Of a stretch of 64,000 bases of DNA, positions 38,862-48,550 are shown one piece after another; the first letter of the stretch is position 1, and every line of letters begins with the position of its first letter. The position numbers were made by a program, and so were the translations under genes. The notes beneath the pieces were generated by a model, which worked only from the letters and a program-made list of their open reading frames with translations, was not told the origin of the DNA and did no database searches. The stretch is from NCBI GenBank assembly GCA_017347485.1, contig AP021857.1, positions 930,001 to 994,000 of the forward strand, read 5' to 3'. The stretch is from Candidatus Desulfobacillus denitrificans. Its GTDB lineage: Bacteria > Pseudomonadota > Gammaproteobacteria > Burkholderiales > Rhodocyclaceae.

Positions 38862-39770
38862 ATGAGCCGCCTGAAGCAGATCGAAACCTTCGTTTCCGTG
38901 GCCAGCCGCGGCAGCCTGAGCGCCGCGGCCGCCGCCGAGGGCGTGGCGCCGGGGGTGGTGAGCCGCCGCCTGGATGCGCTGGAAGCGCGGCTGGGCGTCA
39001 AGCTGCTGCTGCGCACGACGCGGCGGGTGACGCTGACCTTCGAGGGCAGCGCCTACCTGGAGGACTGCCAGCGCATCCTGCGCGAGCTGGGCGATGCCGA
39101 GGCCTCGGTGAGCCTCGGCGGCGTCAAGGCGCGCGGCCACCTGCGCCTGTCGGCGCCGGCCGGCTTCGGCCGCAGGCACGTCGCACCGCTGGTCATGCAG
39201 TTCCTCGATGCCAATCCGGAAGTGACGGTGAACCTCGACCTCTCCGACCGCCTGGTCGATCTGGTGAATGAAGGCATCGACTGCGCGGTTCGCGTCGGCG
39301 AGCTGACCGATTCCAGCCTGGTCAGCATCCGCCTGGCTGAGAATCCGCGCGTGGTGGTGGCGAGCCCCGCCTATCTGGACAAGCACGGCACGCCGCGCGC
39401 GCTGGCCGATCTGGCGAACCACAATTGCCTGTCGCTCGGCCAGCAGCGCGGCTGGCTGTTCCGCGATGGCGGAGAAATCGTCAGCATCAAGGTCTCCGGC
39501 CAGCTCGAATGCAACGACGGCGCCGTGCTGCACGAATGGGCGCTGGCGGGGCGGGGGCTGGCCTGGCGCTCGATGTGGGAAGTGGGCGAGGACCTGCGGC
39601 GCGGCGCGCTGCTGTCGGTGCTGGGGGAATTCGCCGCGCCGCCGACCGGCATCTACGCGGTGTTCCCGCAGCGCAAGTACCTGCCGCTGCGCGTGCGCCT
39701 GCTCGTCGACCACCTCAAGCACAGCTACGGCAGCCCGGATTACTGGGCGGCGCCGTCCTACCGCGACTGA
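38862..39770 (+). CDS. LysR-family transcriptional regulator
   Basis: The 302-residue protein has an N-terminal winged helix-turn-helix (FVSVASRGSLSAAAAAEGVAPGVVSRRLDALE). A LysR substrate-binding domain follows, with LRLSAPAGFGRRHVAPLV and DCAVRVGELTDSSLVS. It is divergent from hyi-tauE-aceB and is the natural candidate regulator of that operon, with a glyoxylate-related inducer as a guess. Its stop TGA lies inside a copy of the dispersed GACTGACTTT motif. The 3' end overlaps the M48 gene by 13 bases. Confidence 0.94.
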   Translation: MSRLKQIETFVSVASRGSLSAAAAAEGVAPGVVSRRLDALEARLGVKLLLRTTRRVTLTFEGSAYLEDCQRILRELGDAEASVSLGGVKARGHLRLSAPAGFGRRHVAPLVMQFLDANPEVTVNLDLSDRLVDLVNEGIDCAVRVGELTDSSLVSIRLAENPRVVVASPAYLDKHGTPRALADLANHNCLSLGQQRGWLFRDGGEIVSIKVSGQLECNDGAVLHEWALAGRGLAWRSMWEVGEDLRRGALLSVLGEFAAPPTGIYAVFPQRKYLPLRVRLLVDHLKHSYGSPDYWAAPSYRD

Positions 39771-40573
39771 CTTTTCGCCTTCTCGTAGAGCGGCATCACC
39801 TCGGGCAGGTGGCGCTCGATTTCCTGGATGCGGTTCTTGCCGGACGGATGCGTGGACAGCCACTGCGGCGGCGCGCCCTTGTTGGCGGCCATCATCTTCT
39901 GCCACAGGGTGACGCCGGCGCGCGGATCGTAGCCGGCGCGGGCGGCGAGTTCCAGGCCGACGGTGTCGGCCTCGGTCTCGTCGTCGCGCGAGAACTTCAG
40001 GGTCATCAGCTGGCCGCCCATGTCGAACAGCCCGGAATATTTCCCGCGGCCGACGAATTCGCCGAGCAGGTTGGCACCGAGGCGGGTCAGCTCGGTCTTG
40101 GCGAGGCGCTCGCGGGCGTGCTCGCGCAGGGCATGGGCGATTTCGTGGCCCATCACCGCTGCCGCCTCGTCATCGCTCAATTGCAGCCCGAGCAGCAGGC
40201 CGCTGAAGACGGCGATCTTGCCGCCGGGCATGCAAAAGGCGTTCACCTGCTGCGAGCCGATCAGCACGACTTCCCATTGCCACTGCTGCGCGCGCGGATT
40301 GAAGCGGCCGGCGTAGGGGATGAGGCGGGCGGCGATCTGGCGCAGCCGCCGCGTTTGCGGGTGGTCATCGGGCGCCAGCGCCTTCTTGGCGGCGGCCTGC
40401 TGCTTGAGCTGGGAGAATTCCTGGCTGGCCTGGCGTTCGAGGCCTTCGGCCGGCACCAGCTTGCGCACGGCGGAAGGCTGGCCGACGTTCACGCCCTCGC
40501 GGGTCTCGGCCGCGGCATGGGCGAAAGTCAGAGAACCGCAAAGAAAAAGGGCGATGAAGCTGCGTGCATTCAT
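39758..40573 (-). CDS. M48-family metallopeptidase, periplasmic
   Basis: The 271-residue protein has a signal peptide (cleavage near AHA-AAE) and the zinc protease motif HEIAH (about 148-152). A downstream third ligand region FSRDDETEADTVGLELAARAGYD is also present. It resembles the LoiP/BepA-type envelope proteases that clear misfolded outer-membrane proteins, without the TPR domain of BepA. It is convergent and overlapping with lysR. Confidence 0.92.
   Translation of the reverse strand: MNARSFIALFLCGSLTFAHAAAETREGVNVGQPSAVRKLVPAEGLERQASQEFSQLKQQAAAKKALAPDDHPQTRRLRQIAARLIPYAGRFNPRAQQWQWEVVLIGSQQVNAFCMPGGKIAVFSGLLLGLQLSDDEAAAVMGHEIAHALREHARERLAKTELTRLGANLLGEFVGRGKYSGLFDMGGQLMTLKFSRDDETEADTVGLELAARAGYDPRAGVTLWQKMMAANKGAPPQWLSTHPSGKNRIQEIERHLPEVMPLYEKAKSQSR
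39765..39774 (+). repeat. dispersed motif GACTGACTTT, copy 7
   Basis: Spans the lysR stop codon (GAC TGA) within the lysR/M48 overlap; context GCGACTGACTTTTCGCC. Confidence 0.8.
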
Positions 40574-40603
40574 CGCCCTATCTTACCGCAGGCGGTTTCG
40601 GAC

Positions 40604-43246
40604 TCAGGCGCGGGCGGCCTGCTTCTGCGGCGTCGCTGCCGGCCCGGCAGCCGGCTTGGCCGGGCGCTCGATGGAGACCTCGGCCAGGCGCTTGGCGATG
40701 TGCGCCAGGGCTTCCTCCACCTGGTCGATGAGGATCAGGCACAGCTCGCCCGGCTGCAGGCGCGCCAGCGCCGTGTCGATGGCGAGGAATTCGCCGCGGA
40801 TCTCCTCCACCACCTTGGTGCGCTTGGCGTTGGCCAGGCCGTTGCGCAACAGGGCCAGCACCTCGCCGTCGGCGCGGCCGCGCTGGCACTGGTCCTGGTA
40901 GAGGATCACTTCGTCGAAAGCGTCGCCGAGGATCTCGGTCTGGCGGCGGATGTCCTCGTCGCGGCGGTCGCCGGCGCCGCTGATGACGATCGAGCGGTGT
41001 CCGGCGGGCATGGCCTCGACGGCGCGCACCAGCGCCAGGATGGCGTCCGGGTTGTGGCCGTAGTCGGCGATCAGGGTGGCGCCGCGGTAGCCGAAGACGT
41101 TGAAGCGGCCGGGCGCCGTGTCGGCGTCGCTGGCGAAGGACCGCAATGCTTCGCGGACGGCGGCCCAGTCGAGGTTCAGCGCCCATGCCGCGGCGACGGA
41201 AGCCATGGCGTTCTCCACCTGGAAGCTGATGGTGCCCTTGCGCGTCAGCGGCACGTTCTCGAGGGGAATCTGCTGCACGACCGCGCCGCCCTCGGCGCAG
41301 ACGATGGCGTTGCCGTCGATGTAGACGACGCGCTTGCCCTGGGCGTTGTGCGTGGCCATCACCGGATGGTGGCGGTCGGCGGCGAAGTAGGTCACGGCGC
41401 CGGGGCAGTTTTCCGCCATCTTCACGACGATCGGGTCGGCGGCGTTGAGCACCGCCATGCCGTCCGGCGCGACGTTCTGCACGATGACGCGCTTCAGCAC
41501 GGCGAGGTCTTCCACGGTGGTGATGTAGTTGAGGCCGAGATGGTCGCCCTCGCCGATGTTGGTGACGACCGCCACCTTGCAGCGGTCGAAGGCGAGGCCC
41601 TCGCGCAGCAGGCCGCCGCGCGCGGTCTCGAATACCGCGGCATCGACGTCGGGGTGCATGAGGACGTTGCGGGCGCTCTTCGGGCCGCTGCAGTCGCCGG
41701 TGTCGAGGCGGTGCTCGCCGACATAGACGCCGTCGGTGCAGGTCATGCCGGTGCGCAGGCCGCTGCCCTCGAGCAGGTGGGCGATCAGGCGCACCGTGGT
41801 GGTCTTGCCGTTGGTGCCGGTGACGGCCACCACCGGGATGCGGCCGTCCTGGCCGTCCGGGAACATGTCGGCGACGACGGCCTCGCCGACGGCGCGGCCC
41901 TTGCCGAACGAGGGCGCCAGGTGCATGCGCAGGCCGGGCGCGGCGTTGACCTCGACCACGGCGCCGGCCTGTTCCTCGAGCGGTTTCTGCATGGTTTCGC
42001 AGACGACATCGACGCCGGCGATGTCGAGTCCGATCATCTGCGCCGCGGAGACGGCGCGCGCGGCAACTTCGGGGTGGACCTCGTCGGTGACGTCGGTGGC
42101 GGTGCCGCCGGTGGACAGGTTGGCGTTGTTGCGCAGGACGACGCGGGTGCCCTGCGGCGGCACGGAGTCTGCCGTCAGGCCCTGCAGGGCGAGGCGGGCG
42201 AGGGCGATGTCGTCGAAGCGGATTTTCGTCAGCGAAGTGGCGTGGCCGCTGCCGCGGCGCGGGTCGCTGTTCACCTCGTCGACCAGTTGGCGCACGCTGT
42301 GCTCGCCGTCGCCGATGACGTGCGGCGGATCGCGCCGCGCGGCGGCAATCAGCTTGTTGCCGACCACCAGCAGACGGAAGTCGTGGCCCGGCACGAAGCG
42401 CTCGACCATCACCGTCGAGCCGTATTCGGCGGCGGCGGCGAAGGCGGCGTTCAATTGTTCGCGGCTGGCGACATTCACCGTGACGCCCTTGCCCTGGTTG
42501 CCGTCTTGCGGCTTGACGACGACGGCCGAGCCGATTTCCTGCATGGCGACCCAGGCGTCGTCGGCATCGACGACCGGCCGGCCCTGCGGCACCGGCACGC
42601 CGGCGGCTTCGAGCAGGTGCTTGGTGAGCTGCTTGTCCTGGGCGATGGTCTCGGCGATGGCGCCGGTGCGGTCGACCTCGGCGGCCTGGATGCGGCGCTG
42701 CTTCGAGCCCCAGCCGAACTGCACCAGGCTGCCCTGGGTCAGGCGGCGGAAGGGGATGCCGCGCGCTACCGCGGCATGCACGATGGAGCCGGTGCTGGGG
42801 CCAAGGCGCAGGTCCTCGTCGAGTTCGCGCAGCCGGGCGAGCGCGCCGGGAAGATCGAAGGGAGTGTCTTCGATGGCGGCGCGGCAGAGCTGCCCGGCCA
42901 GTTCGACGGCGAGGCGGCCGACGTCCTCTTCGGAGTATTCGACGACGACCTGGAAAATGCAGCGCTCGACGGTCTGCGTAACGCGCGTGAAGGTGACCGG
43001 GCAGCCGGCTTCGGCCTGCAGCCCGAGGGCGGCATAGGCAAGAGCATGGGCGACGGAAATCTCGCCCTCATGGCCGATCGGCCGCATCGGCCCGATGTTC
43101 GGGAAACGCGCGCGCAGACGCTCTTCGAAGTCGGGCAGGGCGCTGATGGCGCATTCGGCGCCTTCGCAGCGCACCACCGCTTCGATCGCGGTATGGCGGC
43201 TCCACAGGTTGGGACCGCGCAGGGCTCGGATACGGGAAACTTCCAT
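40604..43246 (-). CDS. cphA: cyanophycin synthetase
   Basis: CphA adds Asp then Arg to build cyanophycin, a nitrogen reserve. The 880-residue protein has an N-terminal domain (1-160) and an ATP-grasp Asp-adding region (about 200-470) with VVKPQDGNQGKGVTVNV and VEVNAAPGLRMHL. The Mur-ligase-like Arg-adding region has an intact P-loop GTNGKTTT (about 475-482) and HPDVDAAVFETARGGLLREGL. Length matches CphA1. It follows cphA' by 25 bases in one operon. Confidence 0.96.
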   Translation of the reverse strand: MEVSRIRALRGPNLWSRHTAIEAVVRCEGAECAISALPDFEERLRARFPNIGPMRPIGHEGEISVAHALAYAALGLQAEAGCPVTFTRVTQTVERCIFQVVVEYSEEDVGRLAVELAGQLCRAAIEDTPFDLPGALARLRELDEDLRLGPSTGSIVHAAVARGIPFRRLTQGSLVQFGWGSKQRRIQAAEVDRTGAIAETIAQDKQLTKHLLEAAGVPVPQGRPVVDADDAWVAMQEIGSAVVVKPQDGNQGKGVTVNVASREQLNAAFAAAAEYGSTVMVERFVPGHDFRLLVVGNKLIAAARRDPPHVIGDGEHSVRQLVDEVNSDPRRGSGHATSLTKIRFDDIALARLALQGLTADSVPPQGTRVVLRNNANLSTGGTATDVTDEVHPEVAARAVSAAQMIGLDIAGVDVVCETMQKPLEEQAGAVVEVNAAPGLRMHLAPSFGKGRAVGEAVVADMFPDGQDGRIPVVAVTGTNGKTTTVRLIAHLLEGSGLRTGMTCTDGVYVGEHRLDTGDCSGPKSARNVLMHPDVDAAVFETARGGLLREGLAFDRCKVAVVTNIGEGDHLGLNYITTVEDLAVLKRVIVQNVAPDGMAVLNAADPIVVKMAENCPGAVTYFAADRHHPVMATHNAQGKRVVYIDGNAIVCAEGGAVVQQIPLENVPLTRKGTISFQVENAMASVAAAWALNLDWAAVREALRSFASDADTAPGRFNVFGYRGATLIADYGHNPDAILALVRAVEAMPAGHRSIVISGAGDRRDEDIRRQTEILGDAFDEVILYQDQCQRGRADGEVLALLRNGLANAKRTKVVEEIRGEFLAIDTALARLQPGELCLILIDQVEEALAHIAKRLAEVSIERPAKPAAGPAATPQKQAARA

Positions 43247-43271
43247 GATGGGTTCCTGAGGGAAATGTCGT

Positions 43272-45485
43272 TTACTGGTTCGCCACCCGGCGCGGGCGGC
43301 TGCGTGCGGGCCGCTTGCCGTTGCGGTCCTGTTCGAAGGTTTCGATGCCGACGCGGATCATTTCGACCGGGATGTCGAGGGCGACGGCGGCGCCGACCGC
43401 CGCCAAGAGGCTGGCGGCGCGGTGGTTGTCGGTATCGTCCTTGCCGTTGGCAAGGACGGGCAGTTCGAGGAAAGGGCCTTCGACGGCGCCCGTCGCCAGC
43501 ATGATGCGATTGTCGCGCAGGTAGAGGGCACGGCCGCCCTTCGCCCGGTGCGCGACGATGGCGGGCAGCTCGGCGCCCAGGCCGTAGAAGATCACCTCGC
43601 CGTCGCACAGCTCGGCCATGCGCACGACGTGGGGATCGGCGGCGTTGAGCACGGCCACGCCCTCCGGCAGGACGATGTCCACCTGCGTGCGCAGGACGTG
43701 ATAGAGCTGGTCGACGGTGTGGATGTCGAATTCGCCGAGGGTCTCCGCCCCTTCGGCATCGGTGACGATGCCGACCTGGCAGCGGTCGTAGGCGATGCCC
43801 TCGCCGAGGATCATGGCGGGGCCGTTCTCGAACACGGCGGCTTCCACCGAGCGGTTGATGAGCAGGCGCTGCCCGGCCGCCCAGTTGGCGCTGTCCTTTT
43901 TTTCGACCTGGCGCTTGTCGAGGAAAAGGCCGTCGCGGCAGGCCAGGCCGACATGCTTGCCGGTGAGTTGGAGCAACCAGGCAACCAGGCGCGCGATCAG
44001 ATTCGTGCCCTGAGTACCGGCGATGCCGACGATGGGAATGCGGCCCTTGCCGCCGGACGGGAACAGGCTGTCCGCGATGGCCTCGCCGACGGGGCGCGGC
44101 TTGCCCTTGGCCGGCTTGAGGTGCATCAGCAGGCCGGGACCGGCATTCACTTCGACGATGGCGCCGCGCTGCTCGTCGAGCGGGCGCGAGATGTCCTCCG
44201 CCACGATATCGACGCCGGCGATGTCGAGTCCGACCACGCGGGCGGCCAGGGTGGCGGCCTCCGCTACGGCCGGGTGGACGTCGTCGGTCACGTCGTCGGC
44301 GAGCTGGCCATAGCGGCGCAGCAACACCCGCTTGCCGGCGGGCGGGACCGAGTCGGCGTTATAGCCCTGGCGCTCCAGTTCCAGCACCACAGTCGGCTCG
44401 CGCTCGAGCAGCAGCGGCTCGAGCGGGAAGGATTCGTCCTCGCCGCAGCGCGGGTCGGAATTGATCTGATTTTCGATGAGCTGGACGATGGTCGACTTGC
44501 CGTCGCCGATGACCTGGGCGGTTTCGCCGCGCGAGGCGGCGACGACGCGGTTGCCGACCACCAGCAGGCGGTGCTCGACGCCGGGGATCGAGCGCTCGAC
44601 CATGACTTCGCTGCCTTCTTTCAGGGCCAGGTGGTAGGCGGCCTCGATTTCTTCGCGGGTGGTGATCTCCAGCGTGATCCCGCGCGCGTGATTGGCGTCG
44701 GTCGGCTTGACGGCCACCGGCAGGCCGATGTCCTGCGCCGCGTCCCAGGCATCTTCCGGGCCGTCGACGACGCGCCCTTCGGGTATCGGCAGGCCGCAGG
44801 AAGCGAGCAGGGTCTTGGTGAGGTCCTTGTCGCGGGAAATGCTCTCGGCGATGGCCGAGGTGGAATCGGTTTCGGCGGTCCAGATGCGGCGCTGGCGGGC
44901 GCCGTAGCCGAGCTGCACCAGGTTGCCCTCGTTGAGGCGGATGAAGGGGATGCCGCGCTCGCCGGCGGCATCCACGATGCTGGTGGTGCTGGGGCCGAGG
45001 CAGAGCTTGTCGGCCAGCTCGCGCAGCTTCTCGATGGTGCCCGGCACGTCGTAGTGGCTGTCGTTGATGGCGGCCATGACGAGGTCGCGACCGGCCGTCA
45101 GGCACGCGCGGGTCACCTGCTCCTGGCGCGAGCGGACCACCACCTTGTAGATGCCGGGCTTGGAAGTCTGGCGCGCCTTGCCGAAGCCGGTACGCTGGCC
45201 GGCGAGGTTCTGCAGCTCGAGCGTGACGTGCTCGAGAATGTGCGCCGCCCAGGTGCCTTCGCGCAGGCGCTGCAGAAAGCCGCCGCGGTCGCCCTCGCTG
45301 CAGCGGTGCTCGATCAGGGAGGGCAGCCAGGAGGACAGCCGCTCGTAGAATCCGGGGATCTTGTTGGAAGGCCAGTCTTCCAGTTCGCCGATGTCGACCC
45401 AGGCCTCGATGATCGGGCGGTAGGTCCACATGGTCGGCCCGCGAAGCGGGGTGATGCGCAATAACTCGATATCCTTGAATTTCAT
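43272..45485 (-). CDS. cyanophycin synthetase homologue CphA', degenerate ligase P-loop
   Basis: The 737-residue protein is a paralogue of the downstream CphA, sharing the ATP-grasp region (VAVKPTDANHARGITLE, VEVNAGPGLLMHL) and the Mur-ligase middle. Its P-loop reads GTQGTNLI, without the Lys and Thr of GTNGKTTT. It also ends about 140 residues earlier, lacking the last Mur domain. Asp addition may remain while Arg addition should be lost. Similar paired cphA genes are known in betaproteobacteria. The start at MKFKDIELLRI is chosen by alignment with CphA; a longer frame exists upstream. Confidence 0.88.
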   Translation of the reverse strand: MKFKDIELLRITPLRGPTMWTYRPIIEAWVDIGELEDWPSNKIPGFYERLSSWLPSLIEHRCSEGDRGGFLQRLREGTWAAHILEHVTLELQNLAGQRTGFGKARQTSKPGIYKVVVRSRQEQVTRACLTAGRDLVMAAINDSHYDVPGTIEKLRELADKLCLGPSTTSIVDAAGERGIPFIRLNEGNLVQLGYGARQRRIWTAETDSTSAIAESISRDKDLTKTLLASCGLPIPEGRVVDGPEDAWDAAQDIGLPVAVKPTDANHARGITLEITTREEIEAAYHLALKEGSEVMVERSIPGVEHRLLVVGNRVVAASRGETAQVIGDGKSTIVQLIENQINSDPRCGEDESFPLEPLLLEREPTVVLELERQGYNADSVPPAGKRVLLRRYGQLADDVTDDVHPAVAEAATLAARVVGLDIAGVDIVAEDISRPLDEQRGAIVEVNAGPGLLMHLKPAKGKPRPVGEAIADSLFPSGGKGRIPIVGIAGTQGTNLIARLVAWLLQLTGKHVGLACRDGLFLDKRQVEKKDSANWAAGQRLLINRSVEAAVFENGPAMILGEGIAYDRCQVGIVTDAEGAETLGEFDIHTVDQLYHVLRTQVDIVLPEGVAVLNAADPHVVRMAELCDGEVIFYGLGAELPAIVAHRAKGGRALYLRDNRIMLATGAVEGPFLELPVLANGKDDTDNHRAASLLAAVGAAVALDIPVEMIRVGIETFEQDRNGKRPARSRPRRVANQ

Positions 45486-45709
45486 GTTCTCCCCTGCCGC
45501 CGGGCCGGTTGCCCAGGCAGGGCGCGTGTCATGTTTGAGGCAAATAACGAGGCAGGCGGGTTTAGGTTTACTTAAGGTTGCAAAATCTTCGTCCTTTTCT
45601 GTATCCCGCCTGACCGGCATTTGCGTTACAAAAGATATACTTGCCGAAAAACGCCGCTATTGCGGCGCAACACTGGCTGCAAAAGTCCCGTACGAGGACA
45701 GAAAAAATA
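45486..45709. promoter_or_regulatory. divergent promoter region, cphA' / cyanophycin ABC transporter
   Basis: This 224-base gap separates the leftward cphA'-cphA operon from the rightward transporter pair. Its middle is AT-rich. It contains TATACT at 45636-45641 as a likely -10 for the rightward gene (no convincing -35) and a small hairpin CGCCGC-TATT-GCGGCG at 45652-45667 in the leader. Confidence 0.5.
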
Positions 45710-48007
45710 ATGAATTCAGATGGTTCCACTGGTGTGAAGAAAGAGATGCCGATCGAGCCCTGGCGCCGGGAAGCGGTGTCGCGCCTGGTTGATGGAGAAC
45801 GCCTGGAAGCGGGACTTCCGCTGGATCTGGACATCGACCTGCGCTATTCCGAGGGGCTGCTGCTGCTGACCGACCGCCGCCTGCTGGCCCGTTCCCCCGG
45901 CGCGGAGGCGTGGCAGGAATGGCCCTACCGGCCGGGCCTGCGGCTGGTGCATGGCGACCATGCCGGGGTCGGCACCCTCGAATTGCACGACGGCAGCGGC
46001 CGGCTGGCCGCCTGGCGCTTCACCATCGGCGCCAATCCCGCCGCCCTGCGGCTGGCCGACGAATTCGAGCGCCAGCTGGAAAGCCGCCTCTCCGGGCAGA
46101 CCGTCGAGCGGCCGGAAGAGGATGTCTGTCCGAAGTGCGGCGCGCCGATGGATGGCGAGGAGGAGTGCCCGGTGTGCGCCAGGGAAATCCACGCCCCGCC
46201 CTCGACCCGTACACTGCTGCGCCTGTGGCGCTTCGCCAAGCCGTATCGCTGGCAGCTGTTCTGGGGCTTCGTCCTCACCCTGATCTCGACGGCGGCGGCG
46301 ATGGTGCCGCCCTACCTGAGCATGCCGCTGATGGACGACGTGCTGATTCCCTATCAGAACGGCGCCCCCATCAATGTCGAACTGGTGGTCATGCTGCTCG
46401 GCGGCCTGTTCGGCGCGGCGCTGCTGGCCTGGGGCCTATCCTGGGCCAAGACCTACATCCTCTCCCTCGTGGCCGAGCACATCGGTTCGGACCTGCGCAC
46501 CGTCACCTTCGAGCACCTGATGGGTCTCTCGCTGGAATACTACGGCGGCAAGCGCACCGGCGACCTGATGGCGCGCATCGGCTCGGAATCCGACCGCATC
46601 TGCCAGTTTCTCTCCATCCACGTGCTCGACTTCGCCAACGACGTGCTGATGATCACGATGACGGCCGTCATCCTGTTCTCGATCAGCCCCTGGCTGGCGC
46701 TCGTCACGCTGCTGCCGCTGCCCTTCATCGCCTGGATGATCCAGCTGGTGCGCGACCGGCTGCGCACCGGCTTCGAGAAGGCCGACCGCATCTGGTCGGA
46801 AATCTCCAACGTGCTGGCCGACACCATCCCCGGCATCCGCGTCGTCAAGGCCTTCGCCCAGGAAAAGCGGGAAACCCAGCGCTTCCGCGTCGCCAATGCC
46901 ACCAACCTGGCGGTGAACGACCGCGTCAATCGCGTCTGGTCGCTGTTCTCGCCCACCATCACGCTGCTCACCGAAATCGGCCTGCTGGTGGTGTGGGCCT
47001 TCGGCATCTGGCAGGTGTCGCGCAACCAGATCACGGTCGGCGTGCTGACGGCCTTCCTCGCCTACATCTCGCGCTTCTACACGCGGCTCGACTCGATGAG
47101 CCGCATCGTGTCGACGACGCAGCGCGCCGCCGCCGGCGCCAAGCGCCTGTTCGACATCCTCGACCACGTCTCCAGCGTGCCCGAGCCGGCGGCGCCGGTG
47201 CGCCTGGCCGAGGTGAAGGGCCGCATCGAGCTGCGCGACGTCGCCTTCCGCTACGGCAATCGCGCCATCCTGCGCGGCGTGGATCTGGCCATCGCGCCGG
47301 GCGAGATGATCGGCCTGGTCGGCCACAGCGGCTCCGGCAAGACGACGCTGGTGAACCTCATCTGCCGCTTCTACGACGTGACGGAGGGATCGATCCGCCT
47401 CGAGGGGGTCGACATCCGCACCCTCGCGGTGGCCGACTACCGCAGCAACATCGGCCTCGTCCTGCAGGAGCCGTTCCTGTTCTTCGGCACGGTGGCCGAC
47501 AACATCGCCTACGGCAAGCCGGATGCGACGCGCGGGGAGATCGTCGCCGCCGCCCGCGCCGCCCATGCCCACGACTTCATCCTGCGCCTGCCGCAGGGCT
47601 ACGATTCCCTCGTCGGCGAGCGCGGCCAGGGGCTCTCCGGCGGCGAGCGCCAGCGCATCTCCATCGCCCGGGCGCTGCTCATCGATCCGCGCATCCTGAT
47701 TCTCGACGAGGCCACCTCGTCGGTGGATACCGAAACGGAGAAGGAAATCCAGAAGGCGCTCGACAACCTGGTGCGCGGCCGCACCACCATCGCCATCGCG
47801 CACCGGCTGTCGACGCTGCGCAAGGCCGACCGCCTAGTGGTGATGGACCGCGGCCGCGTCGTCGAGGTCGGCAACCACGACGAGCTGATGGCGCGCGAGG
47901 GCGCCTACTTCCGCCTCTACCAGGCGCAGGCGCGCAACGTCGACACCGATATCGAGGAGGTGGGCGAGGAAGTGCCGCGCCTCGAACACAAGGCGAAGGG
48001 ACAGTGA
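45710..48007 (+). CDS. cyanophycin metabolism-associated ABC transporter (fused permease-ATPase)
   Basis: The 765-residue protein has an unusual N-terminal region (1-160) ending in a zinc ribbon, CPKCGAPMDGEEECPVC (about 140-156). A six-helix exporter domain (about 185-480) and an ABC ATPase follow, with Walker A GHSGSGKTTL (about 540), LSGGERQR and LILDEATSSVD. Half-transporters of this design sit beside cphA in many betaproteobacteria. What is moved is unknown. The start ATG has AGGA upstream; an in-frame TTG at 45641 is less likely. Confidence 0.9.
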   Translation: MNSDGSTGVKKEMPIEPWRREAVSRLVDGERLEAGLPLDLDIDLRYSEGLLLLTDRRLLARSPGAEAWQEWPYRPGLRLVHGDHAGVGTLELHDGSGRLAAWRFTIGANPAALRLADEFERQLESRLSGQTVERPEEDVCPKCGAPMDGEEECPVCAREIHAPPSTRTLLRLWRFAKPYRWQLFWGFVLTLISTAAAMVPPYLSMPLMDDVLIPYQNGAPINVELVVMLLGGLFGAALLAWGLSWAKTYILSLVAEHIGSDLRTVTFEHLMGLSLEYYGGKRTGDLMARIGSESDRICQFLSIHVLDFANDVLMITMTAVILFSISPWLALVTLLPLPFIAWMIQLVRDRLRTGFEKADRIWSEISNVLADTIPGIRVVKAFAQEKRETQRFRVANATNLAVNDRVNRVWSLFSPTITLLTEIGLLVVWAFGIWQVSRNQITVGVLTAFLAYISRFYTRLDSMSRIVSTTQRAAAGAKRLFDILDHVSSVPEPAAPVRLAEVKGRIELRDVAFRYGNRAILRGVDLAIAPGEMIGLVGHSGSGKTTLVNLICRFYDVTEGSIRLEGVDIRTLAVADYRSNIGLVLQEPFLFFGTVADNIAYGKPDATRGEIVAAARAAHAHDFILRLPQGYDSLVGERGQGLSGGERQRISIARALLIDPRILILDEATSSVDTETEKEIQKALDNLVRGRTTIAIAHRLSTLRKADRLVVMDRGRVVEVGNHDELMAREGAYFRLYQAQARNVDTDIEEVGEEVPRLEHKAKGQ

Positions 48008-48474
48008 TGGAAACGGATTTCGACCTGGCACGCAATGCCTTCGGCCGCCTGGTGCTGACCACCGCGGCGGGCGACGTGCATGAGGGGGTCGTGCCGGTGC
48101 GCGCCTTTCCCATCGCCGCACCGGACGAGGACATCGCACTGGTCGGCCAGGACGGTCACGAGGTCGCCTGGATCGGCCGCCTCGACGCGCTGCCCGCCGG
48201 CGTGCGGCAGGTGGTGGAGGAGGAACTCGGCCGTCGCGAGTTCATGCCGGAGATCCGCCGCTTGCGCAGCGTCTCCAGCTTCGCCACCCCGAGCACGTGG
48301 AAAGTCGACACCGACCGTGGCGAGACGCAGTTCGTCCTCTGGGGGGAGGAGTTCATCCGCCGCCTCGGCAAATCCGGCCTGTTGATCGAGGACAGCCACG
48401 GCATCCACTTCCTCGTGCGCGACCTGAATGCGCTGGACAAGACCAGCCGCCGGCTGCTCGACCGTTTTCTTTGA
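48007..48474 (+). CDS. cyanophycin metabolism-associated DUF1854 protein
   Basis: The 155-residue protein matches DUF1854, which regularly follows the cyanophycin-linked ABC transporter. Visible features are VPVRAFPIAAPDEDIALVG, GHEVAWIGRLDALP, a FMPEIRRLRSVSSFATPSTW block and LVRDLNALDKTSRRLLDRFL at the end. It has no signal peptide or membrane helix. It overlaps the transporter stop by 1 base (TGATG), so co-translation and a physical link are likely. Biochemical role unknown. Confidence 0.88.
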   Translation: METDFDLARNAFGRLVLTTAAGDVHEGVVPVRAFPIAAPDEDIALVGQDGHEVAWIGRLDALPAGVRQVVEEELGRREFMPEIRRLRSVSSFATPSTWKVDTDRGETQFVLWGEEFIRRLGKSGLLIEDSHGIHFLVRDLNALDKTSRRLLDRFL

Positions 48475-48490
48475 GTCGCCGTCCCGCCGG

Positions 48491-48500
48491 GACTGACTTT
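48491..48500 (+). repeat. dispersed motif GACTGACTTT, copy 8
   Basis: Non-coding, between the DUF1854 stop and the OprM-like stop. Has GGGA and TCCC arms (48489-48504) and shares its wider flanks with copy 1. Confidence 0.8.
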
Positions 48501-48550
48501 TCCCGCGGGTTCTTTCTCGGTGCCGGCCGGATCAGGCCGGCATACATCGA

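Noticed and set aside
39425..43504. 1359-codon open frame on the plus strand
   Set aside because: It runs antisense to the M48 and cphA genes, has His/Asp/Ala-rich low-complexity composition typical of GC-rich shadow frames, and shows no domain.
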